From assembly GCF_029407905.1 (NCBI RefSeq), contig NC_073627.1, positions 131,701,697 to 131,765,696 on the forward strand: a stretch of 64,000 bases of DNA, read 5' to 3'. The notes beneath the pieces are model-generated. The model had not been told where the DNA came from. It made no database searches and was given only the letters and a program-made list of their open reading frames with translations. The stretch is from Bubalus kerabau. Taxonomy: Eukaryota; Chordata; Mammalia; Artiodactyla; Bovidae. The translations under genes were made by a program, and so were the position numbers. Below are positions 25,259-35,647 of this stretch, piece after piece (the first letter of the stretch is position 1; each line of letters begins with the position of its first letter).

Positions 25259-25942
25259 CATTCAGAAAACGAAGATCATGGCATCTGGTCCCATCACTTC
25301 ATGGGAAATAGATGGGGAAACAGTGGAAACAGTGTCAGACTTTATTTTTCTGGGCTCCAAAATCACTGCAGATGGTGACTGCAGCCATGAAATTAAAAGA
25401 CGCTTACTCCTTGGAAGGAAAGTTATGACCAACCTAGATAGCATATTGAAAAGCAGAGACATTACTTTGCCAACAAAGGTCCGTCTAGTCAAGGCTATGG
25501 TTTTTCCAGTGGTCATGTATGGATGTGAGAGTTGGACTGTGAAGAAAGCTGAGCGCCGAAGAATTGATGCTTTTGAACTGTGGTGTTGGAGAAGACTCTT
25601 GAGAGTCCCTTGGACTGCAAGGAGATCCAACCAGTCCATTCTGAAGGAGATCAGCCCTGGGATTTCTTTGGAAGGAATGATGCTAAAGCTGAAACTCCAG
25701 TACTTTGGCCACCTCATGCGAAGAGTTGACTCATTGGAAAAGACTCTGATGCTGGGAGGGATTGGGGGCAAGAGGAGAAGGGGACGACAGAGGATGAGAT
25801 GGCTGGATGGCATCACTGACTCGATGGACGTGAGTCTGAGTGAACTCCGGGAGTTGGTGATGGACAGGGAGGCCTGGCGTGCTGCGATTCATGGGGTCGC
25901 AAAGAGTCGGACACGACTGAACGACTGATCTGATCTGATCTG
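25259..25942 (+). mobile_element. BovB LINE, 5'-truncated, with open ORF2 C-terminus
   Basis: A sense BovB 3' piece with a perfect 12-bp target duplication, atggaaaaaata, at 25247-25258 and 25943-25954. The C-terminal part of ORF2 is open through to its stop near 25928, with the element's hallmark GRQRMRWLDGITDSMDVSL near the end, followed by a tgatctgatctgatc tail. The reverse-transcriptase catalytic core lies upstream and is absent, so the copy cannot act alone. The open frame and intact duplication mark it as one of the youngest BovB copies here. Confidence 0.95.
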
Positions 25943-26093
25943 ATGGAAAAAATATTTAACCCCTTTGAGTCTCACTTCTCTCACCTCTAAATTGGGGTTA
26001 AAAAGCTCTGTTTACTTCGCAAAGTTATTATACTTTGAAATAATATATGCTGTGCTGGTCAGATTGTGCTGAAATTAATACATTCATACATTG

Positions 26094-26366
26094 TTGCTGC
26101 TGCTAAGTCGCTTCAGTTGTGTCCAGCTCTGTGCGACCCCACAGACGGGGGCCCACCAGGTTCCCCTGTCCCTGGGATTCTCCAGGCAAGAACACTGGAG
26201 TGGGTTGCCATTTCCTTCTCCAGTGCATGAAAGGGAAAAGTGAAAGTGAAGTCACTCAGTTGTATCTGACTCTTTGTGACCCCGTGGACTGCAGCCCACT
26301 AGGCTCCTCCGTCCATGGGATTTTTCAGGCAAGAGTACTGGAGTGGGGTGCCATTGCCTTCTCCGA
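26094..26366 (-). mobile_element. Bov-A2 dimeric SINE
   Basis: Two antisense monomers joined by aaagggaaaagtgaaagtga. Similar flanks (acattgttgct and acattattgct) suggest an imperfect target duplication. It ends about 440 bp before the first INVS exon in the window. Confidence 0.92.
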
Positions 26367-26808
26367 CATTATTGCTACTAGATAGCAATTTGAAAGATAC
26401 ACCAAAAAACATAAAATACACAAACTCCTTTGACCCAGTAATTTTGTTCCTGGTAATTTATTCTATGAAAAAAAAAATAAGTGAAAAATCATATACATTA
26501 TAGCATTTTCTATTCAAAAAGTTATAAACAATAATAGAATGATTAAATAAAATATCTTGCCTTAACACAATGAAATATTGACCAGCCCCTAAAGAAACTG
26601 TAGGTATGTAGAAAACAGTTGGAAAAAAACATGAACAAAATAAAACAACTGATAGTACAGTAGAATTTTAAGTATTTTTCCTTTTATTAATTTATCTGAA
26701 TGTTATTACTCCAGCAGAATAATTAAAATGCTTAAAGCATTTTAAAATTTAAAAAAAATTTTGGCTCCAAACTACATTTCTTCTTACCATCTCTTATTTT
26801 TCATTTAG

Positions 26809-26982
26809 GGAAATTATCGTTTCATGAAACTCTTACTTACACGCAGAGCAAACTGGATGCAGAAGGATCTGGAAGAAATGACTCCTTTACACTTGACTAC
26901 TCGGCACAAGAGCCCTAAATGTTTGGCGCTTCTGCTGAAGTTTATGGCACCAGGAGAAGTGGACACACAGGATAAAAACAAG
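26809..26982 (+). CDS. INVS: INVS (inversin) internal coding exon 1 of 9 in window
   Basis: Inversin (nephrocystin-2) is a ciliary and basal-body scaffold. Its family role is to bind Dishevelled and shift signalling from canonical to planar-polarity Wnt, and to organise the inversin compartment with NPHP3, NEK8 and ANKS6. This exon reads GNYRFMKLLLTRR at its start, then the ankyrin helix motif TPLHLTTRHKSPKCLALLL, and ends at DTQDKNK. It covers about residues 92-149 of the human protein (end of ankyrin repeat 3, repeat 4, start of 5). The acceptor is a good pyrimidine tract ending tttcatttag; the donor is AAG|GTAACG, which lacks the usual G at +5. Phase 0 at both ends and 174 nt, so skipping it would keep the frame. 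Oddity: a BovB tail begins at intron position +6. The identity is very secure from the uninterrupted match to inversin across all nine exons. Confidence 0.97.
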
Positions 26983-26987
26983 GTAAC

Positions 26988-27030
26988 GGTCGCGAAGAGT
27001 CAGACACAACTGAGCGACTGATCTGATCTG
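26988..27030 (+). mobile_element. BovB tail fragment at the INVS 5' splice site
   Basis: About 43 bp matching the extreme BovB 3' end: ggtcgcgaagagtcagacac, then aactgagcgac and two tgatc units. It starts at intron base +6. The aac before and after it (26985-26987 and 27031-27033) may be a very short target duplication. Confidence 0.88.
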
Positions 27031-27204
27031 AACAGACTATCAGAATCAAAGACAAGTAGAACATAAAGCAGACACTTTATTTTATGATGTGAAGCCTCAA
27101 GGAAGAAGGCCTCAATTACCACTCGTACATGGTAGAACAATTCCAAATCTCCACATGCCCCAGTAAAGGATTTCACTTAAATTGTGTCCTGCCCGCAACT
27201 TAGT

Positions 27205-27335
27205 GTAGTGGGTAGTATCATCTTTTCACATATGGGGAAACTGAAGCTCAAGAAGATTAAAATTCTACCAAAGATCCCAGTGCCAGGGCTAGAATGTGAA
27301 CCCAGGCCTGTCTAACTCCAACTCATTATTTGACT
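27205..27335 (-). mobile_element. MIR SINE
   Basis: Antisense MIR: catatggggaaactgaagct, then agtgccagggctagaatgtg and aacccaggcctgtctaactc. Confidence 0.75.
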
Positions 27336-27419
27336 GCTAGTCATGATAGTTGCAATTTGTTGTGAGATTTGTGGTGACCAAATGCCCCCAAATAATGTAC
27401 TTAGTGCATAATTGCTTTC

Positions 27420-27640
27420 ATGTCCCGGGCTTTGGCATACTTCTTCTTGGGTTTCAACGTAGAAGCCACTACTTGTTCTGTGTCCATCGACTTACTTAAC
27501 CTCTCTATACCTCAATTTTCCCATATGCAAAAAGGGGATAACAGGGTTGAAGATAAAATGAGATAGTATATATCAAGTATTTAGCACAATGCCCAGTGCA
27601 TAGTATGCTGTCAATAAATATTAGCCGTAAATTATTATTA
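27420..27640 (+). mobile_element. MIR SINE
   Basis: Sense MIR: acttaacctctctatacctc, aaaggggataaca and cagtgcatagtatgctgtca followed by ataaatatta. It lies about 85 bp from an antisense MIR. Confidence 0.8.
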
Positions 27641-28066
27641 ATTTCATTTTGATTGTAATATTTGCTCTGACATTGTTATTGGGATTCATTGTGTTCCCTG
27701 CTCTTGAATTCGAACATATTGTATACATTGGTCATTTTTTGATCAACATTCTGATTATTCTTTACAGGAAAAAAATGTGGTCTTTAGTTAGACAAAGGCA
27801 GTCATCCTCTTCCTTTTCATCAGGCACTTAATCATAAGAGTCTTTCAAACTCCTGTGTGCTCATGAAATTAACTCTTATAATTAAGTCCCTGGGTTGATA
27901 CTCAATAATCTTTTCACTCCCATAGTATTCTTAATGTGATTTTTAAAGTTTGTTTAGTAGTCACTCATATAACCTGAAGTTCTGAGATCAATTTTTTAAT
28001 TTCACAACTACGATAAATTGATGTTATTCCTAACTCACAGCATTTGTAGTGCTGATAGTTCACTGA

Positions 28067-28183
28067 GAATTCCCTGGGCATCCAGTGGTTGGGACTCTGC
28101 ATTTTCACTGCTGAGAGCACGGGTTCTCTGGGTTGGGGAACTGTGATTCTTCAAGCCACATGCTACGGCCAGAAAATAAATAT
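28067..28183 (+). mobile_element. CHR-type tRNA-derived SINE
   Basis: gaattccctgggcatccagt, then ggttgggactctgcattttc and ttgggg. An 8-bp target duplication, ttcactga, lies at 28059-28066 and 28184-28191. It is the only sense copy of this family in the window. Confidence 0.85.
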
Positions 28184-28491
28184 TTCACTGAAAAAAGCAC
28201 TTTGTTCAATCCACAAAGACCCATTAATCACTTGAGTAAAAGTCCTTTACTGTGTTTATGCCATTTAGCAGATTGCTTATCCTCCTCATGCTCAGTTTCC
28301 TCATCAGTCACATGCAAGTTCAAGAGTGCTCATCTCCCAGAGTTGTCCTGATACAGACTATAGGAGAGAAAATATACAGAAGTCATGACAGCTGTAGCTG
28401 TAGCTGCCATGCAGTAAGAGTTTGGGAAAAGTTTGTTGTGTTGTCCCTATTCTGTTGTCAATGTCATTTTGAAAATCTTTCCATTTTGCAG

Positions 28492-28659
28492 CAAACAGCT
28501 CTGCATTGGAGTGCCTACTACAATAACCCTGAGCATGTGAAGCTGCTCATCAAGCATGATTCTAACATTGGAATTCCTGATGTCGAAGGCAAGATCCCAC
28601 TTCACTGGGCAGCCAACCACAAAGATCCAAGTGCCGTTCACACAGTGCGATGCATTCTG
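28492..28659 (+). CDS. INVS: INVS internal coding exon 2 of 9 in window
   Basis: The exon encodes QTALHWSAYYNNPEHVKLL, then VEGKIPLHWAANHKDPSAVH and ends at RCIL, about residues 150-205, giving ankyrin repeat 5 and most of repeat 6. Two TALHW/IPLHW ankyrin signatures are visible. The acceptor is ccattttgcag and the donor CTG|GTAGGT. It starts and ends in phase 0 and is 168 nt long, so it is symmetric and skipping keeps the frame. It joins in frame to the exon ending at 26982 and to the one starting at 32312. Read-through past the donor meets a stop after about 26 codons, so an open frame running past the exon is only intron retention and not a longer exon. Confidence 0.97.
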
Positions 28660-29059
28660 GTAGGTATAATGGATGGCCTTACCCCCCAAAAGAAATTATG
28701 TTATGAATTATCCACTGTATGCAAAAGCATTTTATAGCACAGGAGCAAATTATGACATAAAACAGTACAACAAAAAACGTATGAGCTCATCAGCAAGAAA
28801 TAGAGCATTTTAATACTGTGATTTAAGACCACACAGAAATTTCCTGCATGCCTGCTTCCCAAGGCATTCTCTCTCCCTATACCATGCTCATTTCTGTCCC
28901 CCATCAGCTACTTTTCTGAGTTCCTATTTATCATCCCTGACTTTGTTTTATACTTGTTCTTATCAAATAGTAAGTAAATGTAAGTGAATAAATACATTTA
29001 AGATATAAGGAATAAGGAAACTTATGTACTCATCACTGAGTGGAGGAGCCAAGTAAATC

Positions 29060-29500
29060 ACTGTTTAAGTTCCCTGGGTACCTCCAAGTAGCATTCTTTT
29101 CTCTCCTTTCTCAGAGGCAGCCACTACTCTCAATTTTGTGCTTATTATTCCACTGGTTTTCATTATAGTTTTGCCACATATGTTTGCATTCCTAAACAAT
29201 GTAATGTTTCATTTTTAACATTTTTGCATTTTATATTCATAGAATCATACTGTATGTATTCTGCGACATCCTTTTCTCTTGCTCAGTGTTAAGTTGGTGG
29301 TTTTAATCTGTGTTGCTGTGTGTAGCTGTAATATATTACTTTTTACTGCTATATGCTAAATAGTATTCCATTTTTTGAAGATTAAATGACACACATTTTT
29401 CATTCTGTTATTGACAGACCTTTGAAACTGTTTACAGTTTTTTGCTGTTTACAACAGTGCTGCTTTGAACCTTTTTTAAAAACCCTATCTAGGGTATGAA
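29060..29500 (-). mobile_element. Old L1M 3' fragment
   Basis: Antisense landmarks: agaatcatactgtatgtatt, gctaaatagtattccatttt and acaacagtgctgctttgaac. Confidence 0.65.
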
Positions 29501-29779
29501 TTTAACTGGTTGTTGCAGGTGTATAGAAATGCAGTTGATACTTTTGGCCATTAATTATATATCTAACCAACTTTCTATACTTACGAATTTTGAATGTTTA
29601 TCAGTAGATTCTTTGAGGTTTTTTAATCATTTCTTCCCAAATTACAACTTACGTGCTGTGGTAGTCTAATGTTTGGTCCTATTTGCTTATAACACACAAA
29701 TTAGACTTTTGAAGATGTTATTGTTTTATTTATACAATGATTAATTTATTTCTACTTGTATGTTAACTGATTCCTTTGC

Positions 29780-30770
29780 TGTGCATTTCTTCTTGGACCT
29801 CCAATTTTTCTTCCAGAGTTATTACCTTTTTCCCTGAAATTCAGTTCTTAGAACTCCTATTAGTATAGATGTATGGTAGTTAACTCCCTGATTAATTCAA
29901 CTGTTAAGGATGTCTGCGTTTCTACAATGCTCTTGAATATGTAGTTTTTCTGTATACACGATTCTAGGTAGTCACTTTTATCAGCTCTTTCAGACTGTTG
30001 TTTTGCTGCTTTCTGTCTTTCATTGTTCCTCTTAAATAGTCTGTTATTTGTCTAATTGTAATCCCTTTATAGATTATCTTTTCTCTCAGGGTGGTTTTTA
30101 AAATTTTTCTATACAGTATTCTACAGTTTTACTACAGTGTGTCTAGTATTTTTTTTTTTTTCATGTTTAGTATACATTCTGATTATTGCATCTCAGTTCT
30201 GGAAAATATATAGCCATTATGTCAGTATTGCTTCTCTTTCTTTCTCTCTACGCCTGCCTATGGGGTCTCCAATAACACATATTTTAGACCTTTCCATCTT
30301 ACTTTCCATGTCTCTTAACTTTTCTTTTACATTTCTGTCATCTTGTCCCATTCTGCTACATTCTGGGTAGTTACATCAGATCTGCCTTCCAGTTTACCCA
30401 GTCTTTCTTCAGCTGCATCCAGTCTTGTTTACACTATTTGTTTAGTCTTCAATCTTAGTGATTGTGTTTTCACTTCTAAAAATTCTCCTTGGTTCTTTTT
30501 CAGATCCACCTGATCATTTTGTGAGCTTTTTCCCTTGCTTACTTTTAAAATTTTTAACTGTGCTATGTGGCTTGTGGAATCTTAGTTCCCCCACCAAGGA
30601 TCAAACCCATCCCCGCTGCATTGGAAGCACAGATTCTTAACTACTGGACTGCCGAGGAAGTCCCCATTTTTTATTTTCTTACGTGTTTTATCATTAGTTA
30701 TTTTATATTCTGTATGTGTTAATTCCAAAATCTGAGGTCTATGGAGGGTAATTCTCGCTTATAATATCTT
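29780..30770 (-). mobile_element. Old L1M, antisense, interrupted by a CHR-type SINE
   Basis: T-rich antisense L1-like sequence, for example cttcagctgcatccagtctt and cttctaaaaattctccttgg, resuming after the SINE as aattccaaaatctgaggtct. Confidence 0.6.
30548..30665 (-). mobile_element. CHR-type tRNA-derived SINE nested in L1M
   Basis: Antisense copy: tatgtggcttgtggaatctt, then accaaggatcaaacccatcc and ctactggactgccgaggaag. It splits the L1M. Confidence 0.82.
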
Positions 30771-31139
30771 CCTTACAAATTTGGCTTTTTTTCCCCTCCT
30801 CTATAAGTGCATTTAAGTCCTTGGGAGACTCAAGGTCCTAGAATGCCGCCATGGTAATATTCTACTTCTTTTTTGAAGTGTTTTGTAATACCTTTCATGC
30901 TCTTATTTTATAAAATAGGCTGACGGTATAGAGAGCTCTAAACCTGGAAAGGCCCTTCAAAGAGTTCTTAAATTGGGACAGGAGGGCTTGACTTTGGGTA
31001 TGACCTAATCTGAAAAGGGACCTGAGGTGGGTGAGGAACTCTCTTCAGCTAAAGCAATTCCAAAAAGCTGACAGGAGAAGATCATCTGCTGGCAGCACTT
31101 TCAGCAGCTGTGGAGGTAGGGAAGGAGGACCTAAGCAGT

Positions 31140-32150
31140 GCATCATATCTCTACAAAGATCCAGTAGAAAAACAAATAAATGTTGTGAACTGTCAGTTTA
31201 AACCAAAAATCTAATAACCATGTGATAAAAAATTTCAACCTCATTCATAAAAGGAATGCAATTTAAAGCATCAGTGAAATGCTTTTCATACCTATAAGGG
31301 GAAAAATGTTTTAAGTTTGATAATATCAAGTGGTTGATTTGTGCCAGCATGTGGGGAAATAAAAGCATTTACACATTGTCATGGATGTGTTAATTAGTAC
31401 AGCCATTTGGAGAGCAGTTTAACAATACCTAACTGAAGATGCAGATATCTTTCAATCCAGCAGTTTCCCTTCAAAATGTCTGGGCTAGAGAAAAATCTCA
31501 CATATATGCCACAGGGAGATATGTAAAGGAAGTGCAATGTAAAAAAATGCATTGCAGCATTTTTGTTAATAGTAGAAAACTGTGTAAGTAACCTAAATAT
31601 CCTTCAGTAAGGGCTTCCCTGGTGGCTCAGATGGTAAAGAATCCGCCTGCAATGTGGGATACCTGGGCTCCATCCCTGGGTTAGGAAGATCCCCTGAGAA
31701 AGGAAAGGCCTCCCAATCCAGTAATCTGGCCTGGAGAATCTCCATGAACAGAGGAGCCTGGTGGACTACAGTCCATGGGGTTGCAAAGAGTTGGACGAGA
31801 CTGAGTGACTTTCAAGAGAATGGATAACTAAATTGTGGTTTAACAAATAGATTAGTATCATTACAGATACCCAAATGTATTGTGTTGAAATAAAAAAATT
31901 CAAAAGTATAATTTTAAAAGAAAAAAATTCAAGGATATACATGGCATAATGTATAAGTATAAATATTGAAAACACATACAAAATTTATCTATTGTTTATG
32001 GACGTATACATATGAAGCAAAAATACAAAACATATGGCTTTAGCTGAATCCATAACAGATTTAAAAAGCACGTTAGGGAAAGTGTTGATTCCTATTTAAT
32101 CTAGATAGTACATTTATTTTTCTGTACTTTTTATAGTTAAATATGAAATT
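31140..32150 (+). mobile_element. Old L1M 3' end, sense, interrupted by Bov-tA
   Basis: Phrases aatttcaacctcattcataa, gtgccagcatgtggggaaat and tggagagcagtttaacaat, then after the SINE gagaatggataactaaattg. No frame is kept. Confidence 0.75.
31611..31815 (+). mobile_element. Bov-tA SINE nested in L1M
   Basis: Complete sense copy from gggcttccctggtggctcag to gagactgagtgactttc. The L1M text on either side (cttcagtaa / gagaatggataac) joins smoothly when it is removed. Confidence 0.92.
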
Positions 32151-32311
32151 AAATTTTTTAAGATTTAGACTGTATACTTTTTTCTAAATTTTATCACTTC
32201 TGCTGAGAGAGAATATACAGGTTTCAAAAATGGCTCAGTTAATACTTACATCACATGTGGCTTTTTTGAGGATTCTATGTATATCTAAAGTCTCTGGTTC
32301 CTTAAAAATAG

Positions 32312-32492
32312 GATGCTGCTCCAACAGAGTCTTTACTGAACTGGCAAGACTACGAGGGTCGAACACCTCTTCACTTTGCAGTCGCTGATGGGAATGTGAC
32401 AGTGGTCGATGTCTTGACCTCATACGAAAGCTGCAATATAACATCTTATGATAACTTATTTCGAACGCCGCTTCACTGGGCAGCTTTGCTAG
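32312..32492 (+). CDS. INVS: INVS internal coding exon 3 of 9 in window
   Basis: It encodes DAAPTESLLNWQDYEGR, TPLHFAVADGNVTVVDVL, SCNITSYDNLFR and TPLHWAALLG, about residues 206-266, covering ankyrin repeat 7 and the start of repeat 8. The donor is CTAG|GTGAGT. The acceptor is ccttaaaaatag, in which five A residues sit directly before the AG and the pyrimidine tract is poor; the frame and protein match leave no doubt about the site, but it looks weak. It begins in phase 0 and ends after one base of a Gly codon (181 nt), so skipping it alone would shift the frame. Skipping it together with the next exon (291 nt) would not. Confidence 0.97.
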
Positions 32493-34704
32493 GTGAGTTG
32501 AATAATTTTTAATTGATATGTAGTACTTTGTACCTAAATTCCTCTGTTGTATGCTTAAGTTTTAACAATATAAATGTATTCTCTGTTATATGGTAATTTC
32601 AACAACATGTCTTTTAAAATTGTTATTGTAAAACCAATGTGCATTTGTTAACAAATGTAAATATAAAATAATCTTCACATTCAATGCCTTTGCTTTTTTT
32701 GGAGAAGGGCTTTAATTTTATGTTTCAGCTAATACTATATTTGATTTTCTTTTCTTCATATTTCCTGATGTACCTTTTACTTAGCATTTTTGGGGATCAC
32801 TTTTTTATATGGAAGATTATATATGTGTATCTGTCTGAATTTTGGCAATCTGAGAGTCTTTCCCTTTTAGTGAAGGAGTTTTGCCCACTGACAGTCACTG
32901 TTACAAATTGTACAATTTGATCTTTTTTCTGTTATTCCCATCTTTGAGGATTAGTTTTTTTTCTCCTTAATTTGGAGTTTTTCCTGATTTCTTTGTTTTC
33001 TGCCTTGTGGTGTATGGATTACATTGTAGCTATCTGGTTTTGAATTTCCTAATGTTTCGGGAGGGTTTCTAGGTTTTACTAGTAGTTACTTTTAAATTTT
33101 AAAAGCTTTCTTAAGCCTAAGCCTGAGTCAAGAGCAAAACTGCACTTACTGATTCCCATCTATTTAAAATGAGGAATTTGGCATACTTTCACTTATACCC
33201 TTTAGGTGTTTGTTAATATGATCTGACAGTTATTATTAATAGTAATGATTATAAAAATATTATTATTATAGACTTAGTTTTTAAATTACATGTTATCTCT
33301 TTTTTAAATGATTCTTACATTTGCATTGGGTTTTATAGTCAGATTTATAATTATTATTCAGTCTTCATTTCAGTGTTTAGTTTCATTTCCTTTTCCTCTG
33401 CATTTTTGCAAATTTGTCTGCGTATCACTAAACTGAATTTTCTTTTCATGAATTCTGCTTTCTTTCTGCCTCTTATAGATTATATTTTAGGCTATATTTT
33501 TATTTCCTTCTATCATCCATATTTCTTTTTATCTCAGCTTTTTATATTTTTACCTCCTTCCATTACCCTTTCATTTTAGATTATCTTCTTCTTAGGATAC
33601 TGTTTCACTTCATAGAGGCCATCTCTTTGTAAAAGTCAAGGATGCCAAACTGTTGCCTGACATTTTCTTCCGGATCCTTCTCTAGATCATTTTCTGAGGT
33701 ATGCTCTTGTTCTTTCTGATGGTGTTCCTTTCCCCCTGTCTTAGAGTGTTTCCATAAAGCCTTTCTGAATTTTTCTCCTTATCTCTCAAACAAGATGAGA
33801 AGTATTTAGATTGAGTGTGTGGCATTAATTGCCCTTGACCCTACTTTTGCCCGTTTGTGTTGTGGAGCACTCGATCTCAAACCACAGCTGAAGAGCAGGC
33901 AGAGGAGCACAACTCCCATGCAAATTCCTGTTTTTCTGCCTGGTGTTGATGCAGTGTATTCTTGCTCTGCTAATGTGGCTTCTGCATCATTGCCTCACTC
34001 CCTGTACACTGAAGCAATGGCATGTATGAAATTGAGGTTTCCTAAATATACTGTTACCAGGTCTGTTCATTCTTTGATCCTTTCTACAGTCCTTCACTTG
34101 GGGAGACCTCCTCCACATCCTCCAAAATAGACTGCAGAGCACTCTTTTCTACCAGCACCTCACTATTCCTGCCCACTTCTGGGGTTTGAAATTACTGCCT
34201 AGGTGTTCAAACATTGGGGGAAGGAGGTACGAAGTGATAGACAGAAGGCCTCAGAGGTCACAAGAAACTGTGTTATAGCTGGTCCACCTGAATAGCAGAA
34301 GAGAACAACCATACAGTTCTGATTGGTTGTGCAGTAGAACCTGGAGACTAGGGACAGAGAGGGCCTGCCTTCTGACACCTTCCCTCCCTCTTGATGGGCA
34401 GTTTTATAAGGTGAACCAGGGGATGCAGTGAGCTGGTACCATATACAGTTTTTTCTCAGTCTGTCAATTACAATTAGTCATTTCCTTGTTGATCAAAGCA
34501 TTGAGTTTTTAGTATTTACGTTTTTGCCTTTGTGCTGCCTAATCATAGTATTTTGGTAAGAAGTTAGAAGCTGCACTAGGGACCGTTCTGAAACCCTTGT
34601 GAGTGCTGGTTTATGTACTAGTGATTTTTCTTACCCCTTTCCTTTAAATAGACCATAAATGAATCAGTCCTTTTGTGTGATAACTACCTTGTGTTTTCTT
34701 TCAG
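32493..34704 (+). other. INVS: INVS intron after exon 32312-32492
   Basis: A phase-1 intron of 2212 bp, from GTGAGT to tttcag. It holds no ruminant SINE. It is T-rich from about 32.5 to 33.8 kb, probably decayed antisense L1, though I cannot assign a family. 33.8-34.5 kb has more balanced composition and nothing I recognise. Confidence 0.9.
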
Positions 34705-34814
34705 GCCATGCACAGATTGTCCATCTCCTTTTAGAAAGAAATAAGTCTGGAACCATTCCATCTGACAGCCAAGGAGCAACACCCTTGCACTATGCAGCTC
34801 AGAGTAACTTTGCT
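34705..34814 (+). CDS. INVS: INVS internal coding exon 4 of 9 in window
   Basis: It completes the split Gly codon and encodes HAQIVHLLLERNKSG, then SQGATPLHYAAQSNFA, about residues 266-302 (ankyrin repeat 8 and the first half of repeat 9). The acceptor is gtgttttctttcag, a strong pyrimidine tract. The donor GCT|GTAAGT is close to consensus. The length is 110 nt, running from phase 1 to phase 0. No transposable element lies within about 350 bp downstream or close upstream. The repeat pairs a HLLLE helix with a TPLHYAA loop, as expected for inversin. Confidence 0.97.
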
Positions 34815-35164
34815 GTAAGTAAACCATGACAGTTATCTCCTTTTAAATTAGAATGTTATCATCAGCACAGTATAATTCCATCTTCCTCACCTCCCCTAAG
34901 GCACCACTGAATAGTACATGAATACTCAGATTGCTAAAATGCCTTAATTTCACACTTCTCTTTCTCTCTGGTACCCACAGCAAATATAGCTATAGTTCTC
35001 CTTCCTGGCAATCCTAAAAATCTATTCTACTTACCGCCTACAGTTTCGGTAAACCTTTATCTTCTATTATCTCCCAAGATCTCAGAAAAATACTTAAGTT
35101 TTGAGGTGGGGTTCATTCTTATTATGAATAGATAAGAAATTCAGTTGGCCCACTATTGTCAATC

Positions 35165-35282
35165 TATGGAAATCATAATTCAATCCATAGTTCAACACAG
35201 GCCTATGTAAAGACATGTTATCCCTATTTAGAGATGAAGAAACCAAGATTCCAAGAGATTAAATGATTTGCCCACAATGTTT
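35165..35282 (-). mobile_element. MIR SINE fragment
   Basis: tccctatttagagatgaaga followed by gagattaaatgatttgccca is the reverse of the MIR core. Confidence 0.65.
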
Positions 35283-35309
35283 TTTTTTAATATACTTTTG
35301 TGTTTTTAT

Positions 35310-35647
35310 AACTTATTTATTTATTTTATTATTTTTGGCTGTGCTGGGTCTTCATTGCTGAGTGGGTTGAAGCAAGTGGGGGCTACTCTCTAATTGTGGT
35401 ATGTGAGCTTCTCATTGCCATGGCTCCTCTTGTTGCAGAGCACAGGCCCGGGGGCGTGCAGGCTTCAGTAGTCGTGGCATGTAGGGTCAGTAGTTGCAGC
35501 CAACAGGCTCTGGAGCGCATGCTCAATAGTTGGGGTGCATGGGCTTAGTTGCTCCGTGGCATGTGGGATCTTCCCAGATCAGGGAGCGAATCCATGTCTC
35601 ATGCATTGGCAAGTGGACTCTTTACCACTGAGCCATTGGGGAAGCCT
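35310..35647 (-). mobile_element. CHR-1-type SINE
   Basis: Antisense copy: ggctgtgctgggtcttcatt, cctcttgttgcagagcacag, gcttagttgctccgtggcat and accactgagccattggggaa. Related copies lie at 48385 and 58364. Confidence 0.85.

Larger units (their letters stand above)
1..26808 (+). other. INVS: INVS upstream intron (3' part)
   Basis: Everything before the first recognised exon reads as one phase-0 intron that begins outside the window. I found no match to the earlier inversin residues (about 1-91), so those exons should lie upstream. Besides the repeats listed separately, these stretches hold nothing I can name: 1-396, 524-1056, 3581-6735 (AT-rich, with L1-like traces near 3600-3780), 7296-7962, 8010-8994, 10546-11759, 12707-14239, 18239-19149, 20541-21289, 22051-22754, 22991-23359, 24984-25246 and 26367-26808. 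The open frames there are short and match no protein I know. Confidence 0.8.
26983..28491 (+). other. INVS: INVS intron after exon 26809-26982
   Basis: This is a phase-0 intron of 1509 bp, from GTAACG to ttttgcag. It begins almost at once with a BovB tail, then holds two MIR fragments in opposite directions and a CHR-type SINE with target duplications. Nothing recognisable lies in 27641-28058 or 28192-28491. Confidence 0.95.
28660..32311 (+). other. INVS: INVS intron after exon 28492-28659
   Basis: A phase-0 intron of 3652 bp, from GTAGGT to aaaaatag. Most of it is old L1M sequence: antisense pieces at about 29.06-30.77 kb and a sense piece at about 31.14-32.15 kb, each broken by a younger SINE. 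28660-29059 and 30771-31139 hold nothing I recognise. Confidence 0.95.

Noticed and set aside
25262..25816. 184-codon minus-strand frame over the young BovB
   Set aside because: It is the antisense shadow of the BovB ORF2 end; the same shadow recurs on each BovB copy (39.0, 41.1, 56.4 kb).
28252..28737. 161-codon frame spanning an INVS exon
   Set aside because: It is exon 28492-28659 plus intron on both sides; the splice sites and inversin match define the true coding part.
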